This document shows positions 8,531 to 20,243 of a stretch of DNA of 64,000 nucleotides, piece by piece. The DNA is from Amanita rubescens. Its lineage: Eukaryota; Basidiomycota; Agaricomycetes; Agaricales; Amanitaceae. Location of the stretch: the NCBI GenBank assembly GCA_015039365.1, contig WION01000143.1, forward strand, positions 1 to 64,000. The letters run 5' to 3'. Both the position numbers and the translations under genes were made by a program. Under the pieces are notes generated by a model. That model did not search any database. It was given only the letters and a program-made list of their open reading frames with translations, and was not told where the DNA came from. Position 1 is the stretch's first letter, and each line of letters starts with the position of its first letter.

Positions 8531-11344
8531 ATGAATAACGGATACAGCGTAGCACCCATCGCCGTCGCCGGCATCCTTACATCTATTTTCGGCATCATAA
8601 TATTCCGCGAGCAGTTGGGCCGGTCATCCTCGCCCCTCTCCTTCTCCGTTCCTATCGGAGAAGGAAATGCCGTTCGAGAGAAACCGCATACGACGAAGAT
8701 TATTCGGTCTGCGCTGAAGAAGCAGGTTAAAGAAACCCAGCAGGATATACAGACGGAAGGAACGCCAGCTCCGTTCAACTCGGAAGGTGTATCGTACGCA
8801 ACGAGAAAGAAAAAGCGGGTCACCTTCGTCGGAGATCTGGTGGGGCCCCGAGAAAGGGCGAGGCAGAGAGATTTTTTGTGGTTAAGAGGGAATATACAGA
8901 ACGTCGACGCCCATTTAAGGCTGCGTTATGCGACGCTGGATAATGGATGGGGAAGCAGGATAATGCCAGTAGACGACGAGGACGGAGACAGGATAGTGGA
9001 TGAAGAAAGTGGGGTTATATCTGGGAGGGCAGAACAGGCGTGGCGGAGGGAACAGCCTGACGAGAGACCGGACGAGTCGGTATGGTTCCAAGAGGCAATG
9101 GCTGACGAGGAGGACCTGGGGCTCCTCCGCCGACCGCTAGACATCTGCACGTGTGGCAACTTCCTCCCAGTGCGGATGGAAGAAGACGGCGAGGCGGTCC
9201 GAAAGATTACTCAGACCGTGGAGGTAACAGCAGAAGGGCTAAAGACCGAGCTCAGGAACGTATCCGATACACAGGAAATATCCAATAAACGGATTGGTGC
9301 AGAACTGGAATCGGTCGAGCTCGAAATCAAACGTCAGACTTCCTTGATTCTCACACTGCGAAAGTCACTCGACCACGCTTCAGCTGAGGCCCAGACTAAG
9401 GATCAAGTCACAGTCGACCTGGAGCGGGAATTAGCGGAATCGAAGAGGCAGACCGCAATGTATGAGCATAGATTGGAGTTGATGGAAGCTCTGTATAGTG
9501 AACTCGAGAAGAGGGCCGGTTACGATTCCGGAATTTCTCCCAAGGGGGCAGAGGATGCGGCAATGTTGGGATGGGAAATGGAAGAGTTGCCGGAAAAGAT
9601 GAGGGAGCTCGAGCGGATCCACCAGCAGCTATATGCTCGCGACGCAGTTATTTGGGGGCTCCGTCAAGAAGTGGATCTTACGAATGCAGATCAGGCTCCA
9701 CGAGAAACACCAAGTGAATTGGAGACCAAGATAAAAGATACGCCGGAAGGTTTCGGCAGCCGCATTGGGGTGTTTGACAAACAAAGTGGCTCGGAGTTGG
9801 AAAAACTGAGGATGGAGAATGTGCAATTGCAGGGCGAGATAACGACTTTGAAGCATGATCGTCGTGAGATCATGGAGCAAGAAAGGATGGTGGACGCCTT
9901 GAGAAGTCAGGCGGACCAATGGAAAAAGCGATTCGAGTCAGCGCAGGAAGAGCTAGCGTCGATGGTGACGGAGCTTTCCGAATCGAGAGAAGAAACGCGT
10001 CAAGCAAACGAAGATATTCAGGCTTTACGCTTGTTGTTCGGAAATGCCAAGCAAGACTTGCGCACCGAGAACCAGACTGTGGTCGGGTTGCAGGACTCGG
10101 TTGTTCATCTTGAAAGCGTCATAGCCGATTTGAAGAGGACATGCGGAGATCTTCGGGCGGAAAGGGATCGTTTGGATCGCGACAAGCAAGAACACGTTGA
10201 AGAAATTCAGGATCTGAAGATCCAGCTGACCGAGCGGCGGGAGGCTTGCGTCGATTTCGAGGATAGGATGGCAGATTTGAGGAAACGCGATGACGAGTTG
10301 AGCGCACAACTGTCGACGGAGAAGGATCACGCGAGCATGCGAGAGGCGGATCTTCAACGTGCCCTGAGTGCAGCGACGAGCCAATCGACGGAAATGAAGG
10401 CGCTGCAGGAGGAACTGAAGAAGCTACGGCATTCACATGATGACCTCAAGGGGAGGATGGGAGTCACGACGACGCATCTCGAGAGCACCCAACAAGCGTT
10501 GAAGGAAAGGGATGAAGAGGTCGCCGAGCTTCGCGGAGAGCTTCTACATCACAGAGAGAGCGGCCGGGAGGAGGAGATCCAGAGTTTGAAGAATCAGTTG
10601 GCTGAATTCCATTCTATGCATGAGGACACAGTTTCCGCCTTGGGCAAAGACATGGAAGCCATGAGCTTGAGGTTAAAGAAAGAGCTGGAGGACCTGACCG
10701 GTCGTAACAGCCAGCTCGATCAGTGGTTGTCAATCCAGAAGGAGCAGGTGAGGATTCGGGAGCAGGATTGGATGAATCTTCAGAGGATCCATAAGGAAGA
10801 GAAAAACCGTTCGGATCTGGTGATCCAACGCATTTCGCAGCAACTGGCAGATCAAACGCAAGAGCTTCGAAATGGGTTGAACGAGATGCAGGAATCTCGC
10901 GACGGGGTTCAGGAGAGGCTGGAGAATATGCAAGCGCGCCTTGAAGATGCGCAGCTAGCGCTGGCGCAGAAAGATGAAGAAATTGCTTCTCTTCATGCTT
11001 CGCTCTCCAACGCAGAGGCCGGGTTGCAGACAAGGGATGCATTCATTGATAATCTGGGGAGGGATGCCAATTCGTACAAGGACGATACGGAAAGCTTGGA
11101 TGAAAGCATAAGGGAGGGAATACGACCGAGTAGCGCGTATTCAACCGCTGGCGGGCAGAGAGAGAAGCAAGGTAGGCCATTATCTGAGGTACTGGAGGAT
11201 TCTGGGTTGTTTGGAAAAGCGCTGTCTTTTGGCTTCCAGTCATCGCTGAAAAAGAAGATACCAGCTTTCGCGCGGGAGGCTGTGATGAAGCCCGGCAGTG
11301 GCACTACGCATACATCGAGCAGAGCAAGCATGAGAAGCGTATGA
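8531..11344 (+). CDS. Membrane-anchored coiled-coil protein, 937 aa
   Basis: The open frame extends upstream to 8510 only through a TTG, so the ATG at 8531 is taken as start. The product opens with MNNGYSVAPIAVAGILTS and a single hydrophobic segment (residues about 8-26), then a basic stretch (RKKKRVTFVGDL), an acidic linker, and coiled coil from about residue 220 to 870. Around residue 360 it has IHQQLYARDAVIWGLRQ, a motif also found in the gene at 12488. The C-terminal tail PLSEVLEDSGLFGKALSF, then QSSLKKKIPAFAREAVMK and SSRASM, is the family signature. It is likely a single-pass membrane or tail-exposed scaffold; topology and function are inferred. No introns are needed. Confidence 0.85.
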   Translation: MNNGYSVAPIAVAGILTSIFGIIIFREQLGRSSSPLSFSVPIGEGNAVREKPHTTKIIRSALKKQVKETQQDIQTEGTPAPFNSEGVSYATRKKKRVTFVGDLVGPRERARQRDFLWLRGNIQNVDAHLRLRYATLDNGWGSRIMPVDDEDGDRIVDEESGVISGRAEQAWRREQPDERPDESVWFQEAMADEEDLGLLRRPLDICTCGNFLPVRMEEDGEAVRKITQTVEVTAEGLKTELRNVSDTQEISNKRIGAELESVELEIKRQTSLILTLRKSLDHASAEAQTKDQVTVDLERELAESKRQTAMYEHRLELMEALYSELEKRAGYDSGISPKGAEDAAMLGWEMEELPEKMRELERIHQQLYARDAVIWGLRQEVDLTNADQAPRETPSELETKIKDTPEGFGSRIGVFDKQSGSELEKLRMENVQLQGEITTLKHDRREIMEQERMVDALRSQADQWKKRFESAQEELASMVTELSESREETRQANEDIQALRLLFGNAKQDLRTENQTVVGLQDSVVHLESVIADLKRTCGDLRAERDRLDRDKQEHVEEIQDLKIQLTERREACVDFEDRMADLRKRDDELSAQLSTEKDHASMREADLQRALSAATSQSTEMKALQEELKKLRHSHDDLKGRMGVTTTHLESTQQALKERDEEVAELRGELLHHRESGREEEIQSLKNQLAEFHSMHEDTVSALGKDMEAMSLRLKKELEDLTGRNSQLDQWLSIQKEQVRIREQDWMNLQRIHKEEKNRSDLVIQRISQQLADQTQELRNGLNEMQESRDGVQERLENMQARLEDAQLALAQKDEEIASLHASLSNAEAGLQTRDAFIDNLGRDANSYKDDTESLDESIREGIRPSSAYSTAGGQREKQGRPLSEVLEDSGLFGKALSFGFQSSLKKKIPAFAREAVMKPGSGTTHTSSRASMRSV

Positions 11345-12487
11345 ATATCAATCGAAAAGCGGGTTTTCTCTTCTTTCTAGGTCTGAATATCATCATCTTT
11401 TCTCTCCTCGCATCATTTTCGCTGATTCTTACCTCTTGACTGTTTCAACACACGTATGGTTATAGCATGCACGTACGACAACACAGCCTGATAGATTTCT
11501 ATGCACATTATATCTCATGTGTTTTTTATGCAGCATCATATTTACGCTCGCAACTGAAGTGACCTTTGAGAGATGCCCTGAAACAACATGAATGACCTAG
11601 ATGCCACGACTGATTATGATGAGAAAAACCGCACAAAATAGCTTCCTCATCAATCGCTCGAACACGAGCAGGCATCTGCCAACGGCGGCATCTGCAGATT
11701 CTGGGAGTTTGACTGCGTCACGCTGGGAGTGCATTCCATGATGCCATCAATACAATACGGACAAACAGAACTTTAATTCTGTCCCGCGCGACCCAGACCC
11801 AGACGCCTGCCACGCATCATTTTCCCCTTTATATGACGATGATATTCAATGTCGACATCAACATAAACTTAAGCGTCTCGGGTACTAAAAAGAATACACG
11901 AAATTGCCTTGTAATTCACCATAACTCACTAACTGGTAGTCGCCGATCGATTGCCTAAATTGCATCAATGTACAAACTGCGTCTCATCATGGAGAAAAGG
12001 AGCTGGAGACGATGGCTACAGCAACATGAGCACCTGAGCGTGACACAAAGGGTACGAGTTATAGTGATGACGGACAGGCCTTTTCCCCGATGACCATTCC
12101 ACATTTCCTAGCTACGATTCCGCTCTCAATCCGGATTCCCATCCGACATCCTCGTTCCTTATACAGTACAACGCCGTAAGGCGATCTGGATCTAGATCTA
12201 TTGCCGTGGATCCTGATCAGATAGAATCAAGCGCAATGAACGATGAACACGAGGTGTTGTGGTAAGTATAATCCGGTGTTCTTGCGTGTGGAGGCCGCGT
12301 GTCAAGCTAAACCAAGGTCCACTCACACCCACACCACGACACACGACACACGACACGTCCTGCCTTCCTCCCTGCATATTAGCCCTGTAAGCTGCCGAAG
12401 CAAGTTTACTGAAAAATCATTTCCTTCCACATTCCGTATCTCGGCTTCGTTTCATATCATTTTGGTTATATTCACCACCGCTTAACG
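11345..12487. other. Intergenic between two coiled-coil genes
   Basis: No supported gene. A CA/CG-rich low-complexity patch lies at about 12323-12360 (repeated ACACGAC units). The sequence just upstream of 12488 is pyrimidine-rich, as expected of a leader. Confidence 0.45.
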
Positions 12488-13852
12488 ATGGACATCGATC
12501 TCAACGTTATTTTTGGCGCCCTCATAGCCGTCCTTGGCATTATCATACTACTATGCCAACAGCTGTACCGCCGACGCTGTTCATCTGGGCAGCCCATTAT
12601 CATGGCGGAAAAAGAAGCAGCTCTGATGCGGCTGAATAATGCGGCGACGAAGGCGCAATCGCAGGAAGAGCAGGTCGAAGAAGCTCAGGAAGCCTCAGAC
12701 GACGACATGCCTGTGCCTGAATTGGAAGATCTGTTAAAGAGAACGAGAGAAGATGTGCAGACCCCATCAGACGGTGAACTGCAAGAGGTTATGGGACAGG
12801 GAAGATGTCCAATCGGGAAAATCCAGAGGCATCTTGGGGAGACGCGGGAAAGTGCGGAGGCCCAATCGGTAAGTTCTTTGATGCCAGGCGTTCAGAGAGC
12901 TGGTTATAATATCGACGTTGAATAGGAGTCGGAGGAAGCCACGTGCCTTGGCGGAGAAAACGAAGAGATGGTGGACATGATGCGGAAGCTCGAGTGGGCT
13001 CATCAGCAGCTCTATGCGCGCGACGCGGTTATCTGGAAGCTTCGACAAGGGGAGAACCCTCCCCAGGCGCTGCCTACAACTAAGGAACAGGGTCTGCAAC
13101 ATACTCCGGATGAAGAGAGGAACCCGACAGAGATGCCCAAGACAGAAAGTGTGACGGGAAGCTCTGGGAGACATTCCGGGCAGTTTGACGGATCGAGGGC
13201 AGTCTCTGTCTCTGGAACCGATACGGAAGCCGTGAGCTCGAGTGCGGAGGAAGGGATGGAGGACGTGACAAGTCGAAGTAGCGACTTCAGTGAATGGCTG
13301 TCGGTAGAGAAGGAGAAGGGTTGGTCGAAAGTCCGGAAGGATCATTTGAACGTTCCGGGGCAGTCGAAAGCGGATCCGTGGAGCAAGACACGAGAACCGC
13401 ACGATAGCATTCGGGAGAGGCTGGAGGCTACGGAGGCGCAGCTAGGGAATGCCCAACGAGGGCTCGAGCAAAAGGATGCAGAGATCAACGCTCTTCGTGC
13501 TTCACTTGCGAACGCACAGGCGGAGTCGCGGTCGAGGGAAGGAATCGCGGGTAAAATGAGAGGAGACGCCGAATCGTGCAAGGACGATGATGCGGGGAGT
13601 TTTGATGAAAGTATTACAGGTGGGACTCCGAAAGGCACCGAGAGCATGTATTCCACCTCCAGGCGGTCAACAAAAGAGGGGAAGCCGCTATCGGAATTGC
13701 TGAAGGGAACCGGCCCGCTTGGCAAGATGTTATCTTTCCGCCACCAATCATCACTGAGGAGGCGAAAGATCCCTACGTTCGCACAGGAGGCGATGATGAA
13801 GTTCGGGAGCAGCTCGGACGTGTCGAGCAGGGCAAGCATGAGCAGCGGATGA
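12488..13852 (+). CDS. Membrane-anchored coiled-coil protein, 435 aa (intact copy of duplicated block)
   Basis: Two exons, 12488-12868 and 12926-13852, joined in phase 0 across a 57-nt GT-AG intron. The N-terminus MDIDLNVIFGALIAVLGIII is a single membrane segment (about residues 6-25) followed by basic residues RRRC. The second exon begins with an acidic stretch and LEWAHQQLYARDAVIWKLRQ, the motif shared with the 937-aa protein. Then come Ser/Glu-rich sequence, a short coiled coil (DSIRERLEATEAQLGNAQ) and the tail: KDDDAGSFDESITGG, PLSELLKGTGPLGKMLSF, RHQSSLRRRKIPTFAQEAMM, SSRASM. A degenerate second copy lies at 18.6-19.8 kb. Function is unknown. Confidence 0.85.
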
Positions 13853-14486
13853 GAATATGATGGGGCGAACTCTCTGTATTAGATCTCGATATCGCCTCTC
13901 TTGCTTCTACATATGCAAATAACTTCAACTTTACGCATACTTCCACTCATATATATGGGGAGACTCTGGTACAGCCTTATTCGCCGTATTCGTTTATGCC
14001 CAAGTGACCAACAGGTGACGACAATTCTGCCCGGATCTCGACGTCGACTTTGCGTGCCATCATCGCCCGTCTGTCGCACTTCGCCTTTGGACACAACCGA
14101 GAATTACATGAGCGCTATTTCTTTCTTTCTTTTTCTCCCTGCCTACCACCCTTTCGTACCTAATGTGTATGACTCAATTAAAGGTCTCTTTGAGCTCAGA
14201 TACGTGGAACGCCAAACTACCGTATTGTCAATGTAACTATTACAATACAAGGGTCTGAGTCATTGTTAAACTTTTGGACCATTACTTCTGCCATACCGTC
14301 AAATTACAACTTGGCCAATTCTTTTCGAAAAGATATTACAAAATGATGGTGATACTACAAACATTTATTCCGAGAACTATGAGGGTCCAAACCCACAGGA
14401 TTGTGGCGAAATTTGACTTTTCGAACGCGGCGTGTTGAAAGGAGTGAAACACATCACGACGTCACTATGCCGCGCCATTATGCGGG
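13853..14486. other. 3' flank shared by several duplicated copies
   Basis: Intergenic between convergent genes. Segments such as ATCTCGATATCGCCTCT (13885) and GTCGACTTTGCGTGCCATCAT (14042) recur in diverged form at 19.8, 47.7 and 57.9 kb, so this flank travelled with the duplications. No gene is seen. Confidence 0.55.
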
Positions 14487-17414
14487 TTACAATTCCGAAA
14501 GAAAGCTATCATGATATTCATCCCAGTACACCGTAATTGCATCCCAAGGCGTTAAAGGGCCATCCTCATCTCCTAATGGCCAATGACAAATTAAATTAGA
14601 AGGAATCACTAAATTGAAAAAGATGCGCACCATCCCATTCAACAGATGCAACTACGGGTAGATCCAAGAAACAGGGAATACCGGGTGAATCGGCGGCAAA
14701 CCCAAATATATCGTGGAAGATGCGCAGATCTTCCCATGTCCGAGGCCTCGGCTTCCACGTCCTGAAGTAGATTTTCGACTGACGGGGCTCGCCCAGTCCT
14801 AATACACACATGTCAGCTGGGCTGAGACGGTTTAACCCTTTTCGATCCTTTGTCCAAAACCATGATATTTTGAATATGTCATCAACGTCCCGAAGGTCCT
14901 TAACAAATAAAAATACTGCTTGTGGGGCTGGGAAGGGTGATTTCGGAGAGAAGCAGCTTTGGAAGAAGATCTTGCGATTTACGCATGTCACTGATCATCG
15001 CATTTCATAAGTAGAGAGCCATCCTGAACTTTTGCTGCTTACCTATCGCTACATCCATGGAGGTAGTGCTTGACAATCGGATTTGGGACAACATTCGTTC
15101 GCCTTGTGCAAGGAACGATTCGAGATATAACGATGGAGCGTCAAACTTGGATCGGCAGCAGATCGCTGGGTGCCTGGCCTGACATGCGGACGAAACATTA
15201 GTATGGGGTATGGTAAAACTTGGGGAGGTCAATAATGATTTTGATAATAGCGTTCTTGACTTACCATGTCCAAGAGATGTTGTCAATAGATGCTTGAGAC
15301 ATTACAACATCCGATTCATCGTCATCGATACTCCAACCATGCCGCGTGAAGCGATATTCACGGTTGAAAGTGAGTTGCACAGCCCTTGCATGCCTCGTTG
15401 GCGAGATCAACATGATCGGATTCTCCGGTGGTGAGCCCCGCAAAAAATAGTCCTTGGAATCCCTCCCAATTAGAAAACCATATATCGCAAGTAAACATGC
15501 TTTTTTGTCGATCTGATACCTATCTGATATAATTCCATTAGACAGTAAAGCATCCTTCATCGCATCTGTGTCATGCGAAGACAGGTTCGGCAACTCCATC
15601 ATAGGATTCCAGGAACTTCTACCGTTCGCAGGTTCCTAAGTGCAAGAAACAATTACATCATGGAAAATCAGATGTGGTTGACAAGAAAACGCACGATGGA
15701 TACTTGTAAACGCTGAAGGCTGTCGATATAAATATGACAGCTGCAATTATTAAAATTCACGGATTCAGGAAGGATACAACGTTCCTGAGCCTGTCGTACG
15801 GAGGTGGAGTAGAGGAGCTGACCCTCAGATGTAAGTTGCATCACAGCATTCGGAAGACCGAATTGAAGCTCTTGCATGAGGTAGCGAAAAGCAGCCTTAA
15901 AGACAGGAAGCTCAGATGAAAGTTTGTGGATGCTTTATTCCTAACTTGGAGTTCCCCGTACTGTATATTTTCGCCAATAAGGTAGCAAACTGCTGGCAAG
16001 TCACAGTGACATACCAGCTGAAACCGTCGAAGCCAGGACTCTCGCTGAGGCAAAGGTTTACGTTCTTCAAATATATATCAGATACAAGCCGTCTGACACG
16101 AAGTTTAGAAGGATCGCACCACCATGGAATATCAGGGTAGGAACTTTGTTAGACAAACACACGCCAAAAAGCTGAGTGAGATGCTGATGTCTTCATGAAT
16201 CCGTGAGAAGGTATGATCTTGACTGACAATGACGACGTGACTCGCCGAAAATTGTGTTCCAGAATCATCTTAGCATCATTCTTAAAAGACTGGAAAGCAG
16301 ATTCCCCTCTGTAAGTTCTAGCAGTCATGATCTGATTGTGAATGACAACAGTGTATTCCTCGAATGAGTCCTGCCAGTGTTCATAGACACCATGGGGCCA
16401 GATTCCTTGATATCTTCTCCGTGGCGTGCTGATGGCTCGAAGATCACCATATTTAAGGACACTGTACTACTGCATGTCAGCCTTGAACGTTTGAACATCC
16501 GGCACGGGGACGATATCAATAAGCATACATCTGAGAAATCAAGATCGTCCATTCTCCCTGTGATATCATTGAGTAACGTTTGAATATCCGCGGTTCCACC
16601 GTTGGGGAAGATCTATGAATGATGCTGTAGGCATCATACAGACAGGATAAGTCTGGCGCACATATTGGTTCAAGTTGCCTTGAATATCTGTGAACGTTCC
16701 TCCTGAAATCACGACTCCCCGAGAGTTTGAGAGTAAACCCGTCGACGACAGTACCGGTGAAGAATGCGTCAACGCCTGTCGCATCGCTTCGTTAATCATC
16801 TACAATCAATTTTCCATATTGGTACCTGGAGATCTCTGCGCAGGCAACTAACTCAGAATTGGTAAGAAGATAGAACGGTTTGGAATGCCTTCGCTTTCGG
16901 TGAGCGCTTAGTGGGGGTCCGCTCCATTTCAGATTGCATGCTTGATATGGTACTATTTGTGACGATCAGTTAGCATAGATGAACCCCGTACGATGGATAT
17001 ACTCACGTCAGGAAATCATCGCATACTCCCTTAAATCTCTCGCACACCGGATCGTGCTCCCTTGCATACCGAACAACTGATTCAATAAGACTCGCGATCT
17101 CATTAGTGATGGCACAAAAGTCGTCTCTATTCTTTTTCATTGCCTGTGGAGAATGAGCAAACTAATGCACGTAGAGCGGTGATCCAATTCACGTGAAGAC
17201 GTTCCAACATCCGCGTAAAGACATCCGCGATGTCTTTGATAGATGGAATATGTGCGAGATTATTAGTCATCGCTGCGTTTCTCACAGTATCCAAAGCGCT
17301 CCAAATCCAGTCGTCACCAGGTGATGAATCCGACACTGCTGGTCTGGCTGAAGGTGTGCCACAATCGGAAGAAATTCGAACGGCCTTGACTTTGTCATCT
17401 CTGATGGGAGGCAT
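14487..17414 (-). pseudogene. GGTF-family gene, copy A, interrupted by one nonsense codon
   Basis: Same exon order as copies C and D. It starts MPPIRDDKVKAVRISS at 17414, then ALDTVRNAAM, IASLIESVVRYAREH, EMERTPTKRSPKAKAFQTV, VVISGGTFTDIQGN (about 16700), YSVLKYGDLRAIS, MTARTYRGESAFQ, RHQHLTQLFGVC and PTLIFHG. Later blocks are QAAFRYLMQELQFG, DKKACLLAIYGF, LYLESFLAQGERMLSQI, and WFWTKDRKGLNRLSP near 14850, ending PLTPWDAITVYWDEY and stop at 14487. In the third exon the codon that is CGA in copies B, C and D (SYQF-R) is TGA at 16853-16855, a single C-to-T change at a CpG. I found no other break, so it may be a very young pseudogene. A shortened protein of about 130 residues is the alternative. 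Confidence 0.75.
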
Positions 17415-18615
17415 TATGGTAGTAACTTAGATGTGAGCGCGCAAAGCGGTGCTGTTACTATATGAGTTTCCATAACGAGCGAGTGTACTCGGACAAACCT
17501 TATCCGTTGAGAACTCTCAAGTGGGAGTACAACCCACGCTTCCCACTCCCGTTCCTGCCATCCTCATCAACGAGGAAGAGTCGGAAGAAGCCGACCTCAA
17601 ATGCGGAGTCGTTGCGGGAGGGGGGCCAGCGGCCTGATGTCAGGCAGAGCTTGGGTTGAGGATTTATGCTCGGTGTAGGTGCGGAGCATGTCGCCTGGGC
17701 TGGTAACGTCGGTAGCCGGGGCAGTGGTGAAGGGAGAGAAGGAACCCTTGAAGCCGGTAGACGTTCTACGCTCAGAGTAATAGGCGCGGAGCAAGTCATA
17801 TATTTCCAGTATCTGACACATAATGATAAACTTTATCAACCTATTTGTTATACAGTCTATATAAGTGCTAAGACCTATCCTTACTCGTCGACACACATAT
17901 TCACCAAGCAAAGCGAAGGGAGTGATCTACCAGTCTTCTACCCTCCTCTTTTTCATACGTGTGTTGACTCTATTATAAGATTGGTTGCTGTGGAAGAAGC
18001 AACGACTTATGTTTGACCATGTTGACCTGTAGTTCCGGGCCGTGTGCGTACGGCTTCCCGTACGCAGTCACAGACATGCTGCAATTTCTACAGCTTTCTA
18101 GGTCTCAGAACCGATGACGGGCATCACTTCAACGTGCTATTTCTAGCCGTATTCGAGTACCCACCCTTGCCAGAGGAATCCTACAGCTGGAAGCAGCAGT
18201 TTCTCAGCATTTGGGCTGCTCTTCGCGTCGTACCCAGAGTGGGTGTCCTTGTCATTGAGATCAAGTCGTCGCCGGTGAGGCAAATATCTGTTGATCCCGA
18301 AGCCCTTTGTCTCCTACGATCAACTCACTTTTTCCTTTCACGCTCCTCTGATATCATTCCGTCGAAATCATGATCAGTGATGTTTTCGTTCGACGTCGGC
18401 AGAGAAATGGGAACATACGGAGATGCTTGGTCGCGACCACGGCAAGCAGTGGTAGAGATGTACTGATATGACGGGAATAACCATTCGCCGTCTCTCGCCG
18501 TCAAGTCCGACACCATCAATCCTTCGTCCGTTTACAAGAGGCACCATCTGACACCATGGGTCGTTTTGCAATTGATCACCGAAGAAAACACCTGAAACAA
18601 GCGCTACGATCTGCT
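17415..18615. other. Intergenic / junction between the two duplicated blocks
   Basis: From 17415 to about 17515 it still matches the flank after 23256. Beyond that it is unique. A plus-strand frame at 18044-18373 and a minus-strand frame at 17597-17911 have no recognisable features. The sequence between 18130 and 18615 replaces the membrane-anchor exon of the coiled-coil gene. Confidence 0.45.
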
Positions 18616-19819
18616 GCGGAAACAGCCCTGATGCCGGTGAATAATCCGGCGATGAAGGCGCAATCGCGGGAGAGCAGGTCGGAAGCTCAGGAAGCCTCAG
18701 ACAACAACATGCCTGTGGCTGAATTGGAAGATCTGTTAAGGAGAACGAGAGAAGATGTACAGACCGCATCAGATGGTGAACTGCAAGAAGCAGGAAAGAT
18801 GTCCAATCGGGAAAATCCAGAGGCGTTTTGGGGAGATGCGGGAAAGTGCGGAGGTCCAATCTGTACGTTCTTTGATACCAGATGTTCAGAGAGCTGGTTA
18901 TAACATCGACGGCGTTTAATAGGAGTCGGAGGAAGCCACGTGCCTTAGCCGAGAAGTGAAGAAATGGTGGATATGATGCGGAAAGCTCGAGTGGGCTTGT
19001 CAACAGCTATATGCGCGTGACGCGGATACCTGGAAGCTTCGACAAGGGGAGAACCCTCCTTAGGCGCTGCCTACGACTAGGGAACACGGTCTAACATACT
19101 CCGGATGAAGAGAGGAACTCGACAGAGATGCCCAAGACAGAGAGTATGACGGGAAGCTCTGGGAGACATTCCGGGTTGTTTGACGGATCGAGGGCAGTCT
19201 CTGTCTCTGGAACCGATACGGAAGCCGTGAGCTCGAGTGCGGAGGAAGGGATGGAGGATGTGACAAGTCGAAGTAGCGACTTCAGTGAATGGCTGTCGGT
19301 AGAGCAGGAGCAGAGTTGGTCGAAAGTCCGGAAGGATCATTTGAACGTTCCGGGGCGGTCGAAAGCGGATCCGTGGAGCAAGACACGAGAACCGCGCGAT
19401 AGCATTCGGGAGAGGCTGGAGGCTACGGAGGCGCAGCTAGGGAATGCCCAACGAGGGCTCGAGCAAAAGGATGCAGAGATCAACGCTCTTCGTGCTTCAC
19501 TTGCGAACGCACAGGCGGAGTCGCGGTCGAGGGAAGGAATCGCGGGTAAAATGAGAGGAGACGCCGAATCGTGCAAGGACGATGATGCGGGGAGTTTTGA
19601 TGAAAGTATTACAGGTGGGACTCCGAAAGGCACCGAGAGCATGTATTCCACCTCCAGGCGGTCAACAAAAGAGGGGAAGCTGCTATCGGAGTTACTGAAG
19701 GGAACCGGCCCGCTTGGCAAGATGTTATCTTTCCGCCACCAATCATTGCTGAGGAGGCGATGATGAAGTTCGGGAGCAGCTCGGATGTGTCGAGCAGGGC
19801 AAGCATGAGCAGCGGATGA
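18616..19819 (+). pseudogene. Broken copy of the 435-aa coiled-coil gene
   Basis: Homologous to 12604-13850. The membrane segment encoded at 12488-12560 is absent, and the sequence before 18616 is unrelated. The frame breaks near 18790 (the GELQE region has lost bases). The equivalent of CCCCAGGCG in the intact gene reads CCTTAGGCG, giving TAG near 19061. The 3' end lacks 28 bases between two AGGAGGCGA direct repeats of the intact gene, so the frame stops at once after LLRRR, removing the IPTFAQEAMM part of the tail. The ancestral stop is at 19817-19819. A 211-codon open stretch (19128-19763) survives and could mislead an automated annotation. Confidence 0.85.
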
Positions 19820-20243
19820 GAACGATAGGGCAAACGCTCTGATTAGATCTCGCCTCTTTTACGCATGCTTTCACTCATATATGGAGAGACTCTGGTATAG
19901 TCTCATTCGTCCATACCCACCAACGGTGACGACCAGAGATCCTACTGCTCCACATCGACCCGTCTCACGGGAGTAAATAAGTATAACTCGATCAAAAAAA
20001 AAAAATGCTCCCAAGCAACTCAGTCTATCACATGTACGAGAACAACTTTAGACCCTGCCGTAGAGAATCGTTGAAGGACTTAGTCTTGCCGTCACGTAAC
20101 GCTGGTAATCCCGGATGGACTGTGTCCCTCATCGCTAGCAATTGAGCTCATGCATGGGATGCAAAGTAGTGTATTGTAAATGTACCTATTGCAATACAGG
20201 GTCCTAGTCATGGTTAGATTTTTGAACCATGATTCCCGCCATA
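19820..20243. other. Intergenic between convergent pseudogenes, with an A-tract
   Basis: Diverged copy of the 13853-14486 flank. It includes an 12-base run of A at about 19994. No gene is seen. Confidence 0.5.

Larger units (their letters stand above)
12604..17515. repeat. Segmental duplication, copy 1 (paired with 18616-23365)
   Basis: From GCGGAAAAAGAAGCAGCTCT at 12604 to the conserved CATAACGAGCGAGTGTACTC near 17472, this block aligns in order and orientation with 18616-23365. It carries the tail-bearing coiled-coil gene and GGTF-family copy A. The offset between copies is about 5.8-6.0 kb and varies through indels. Confidence 0.75.

Noticed and set aside
12767..13402. Minus-strand 211-codon frame
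   Set aside because: Shadow of the coiled-coil gene on the opposite strand; its Arg/Leu/Ser-rich composition reflects the Glu/Gln/Lys codons of the real gene. The same holds for the minus-strand frames across 2366-5020, 8506-11331 and 28709-33145.
16180..16240. A TGA and an apparent +1 shift shared by GGTF copies A and B after EHNFRRV, first read as an inherited disabling mutation
   Set aside because: Comparison with copy D shows this stretch is an intron (GC donor in A-C, GT in D). Splicing gives RHQHLTQLFGVC in frame, so it is not a lesion.
19128..19763. 211-codon open frame as a separate gene
   Set aside because: It is the surviving middle of the broken coiled-coil copy, with an upstream TAG, lost anchor exon and a truncating deletion.
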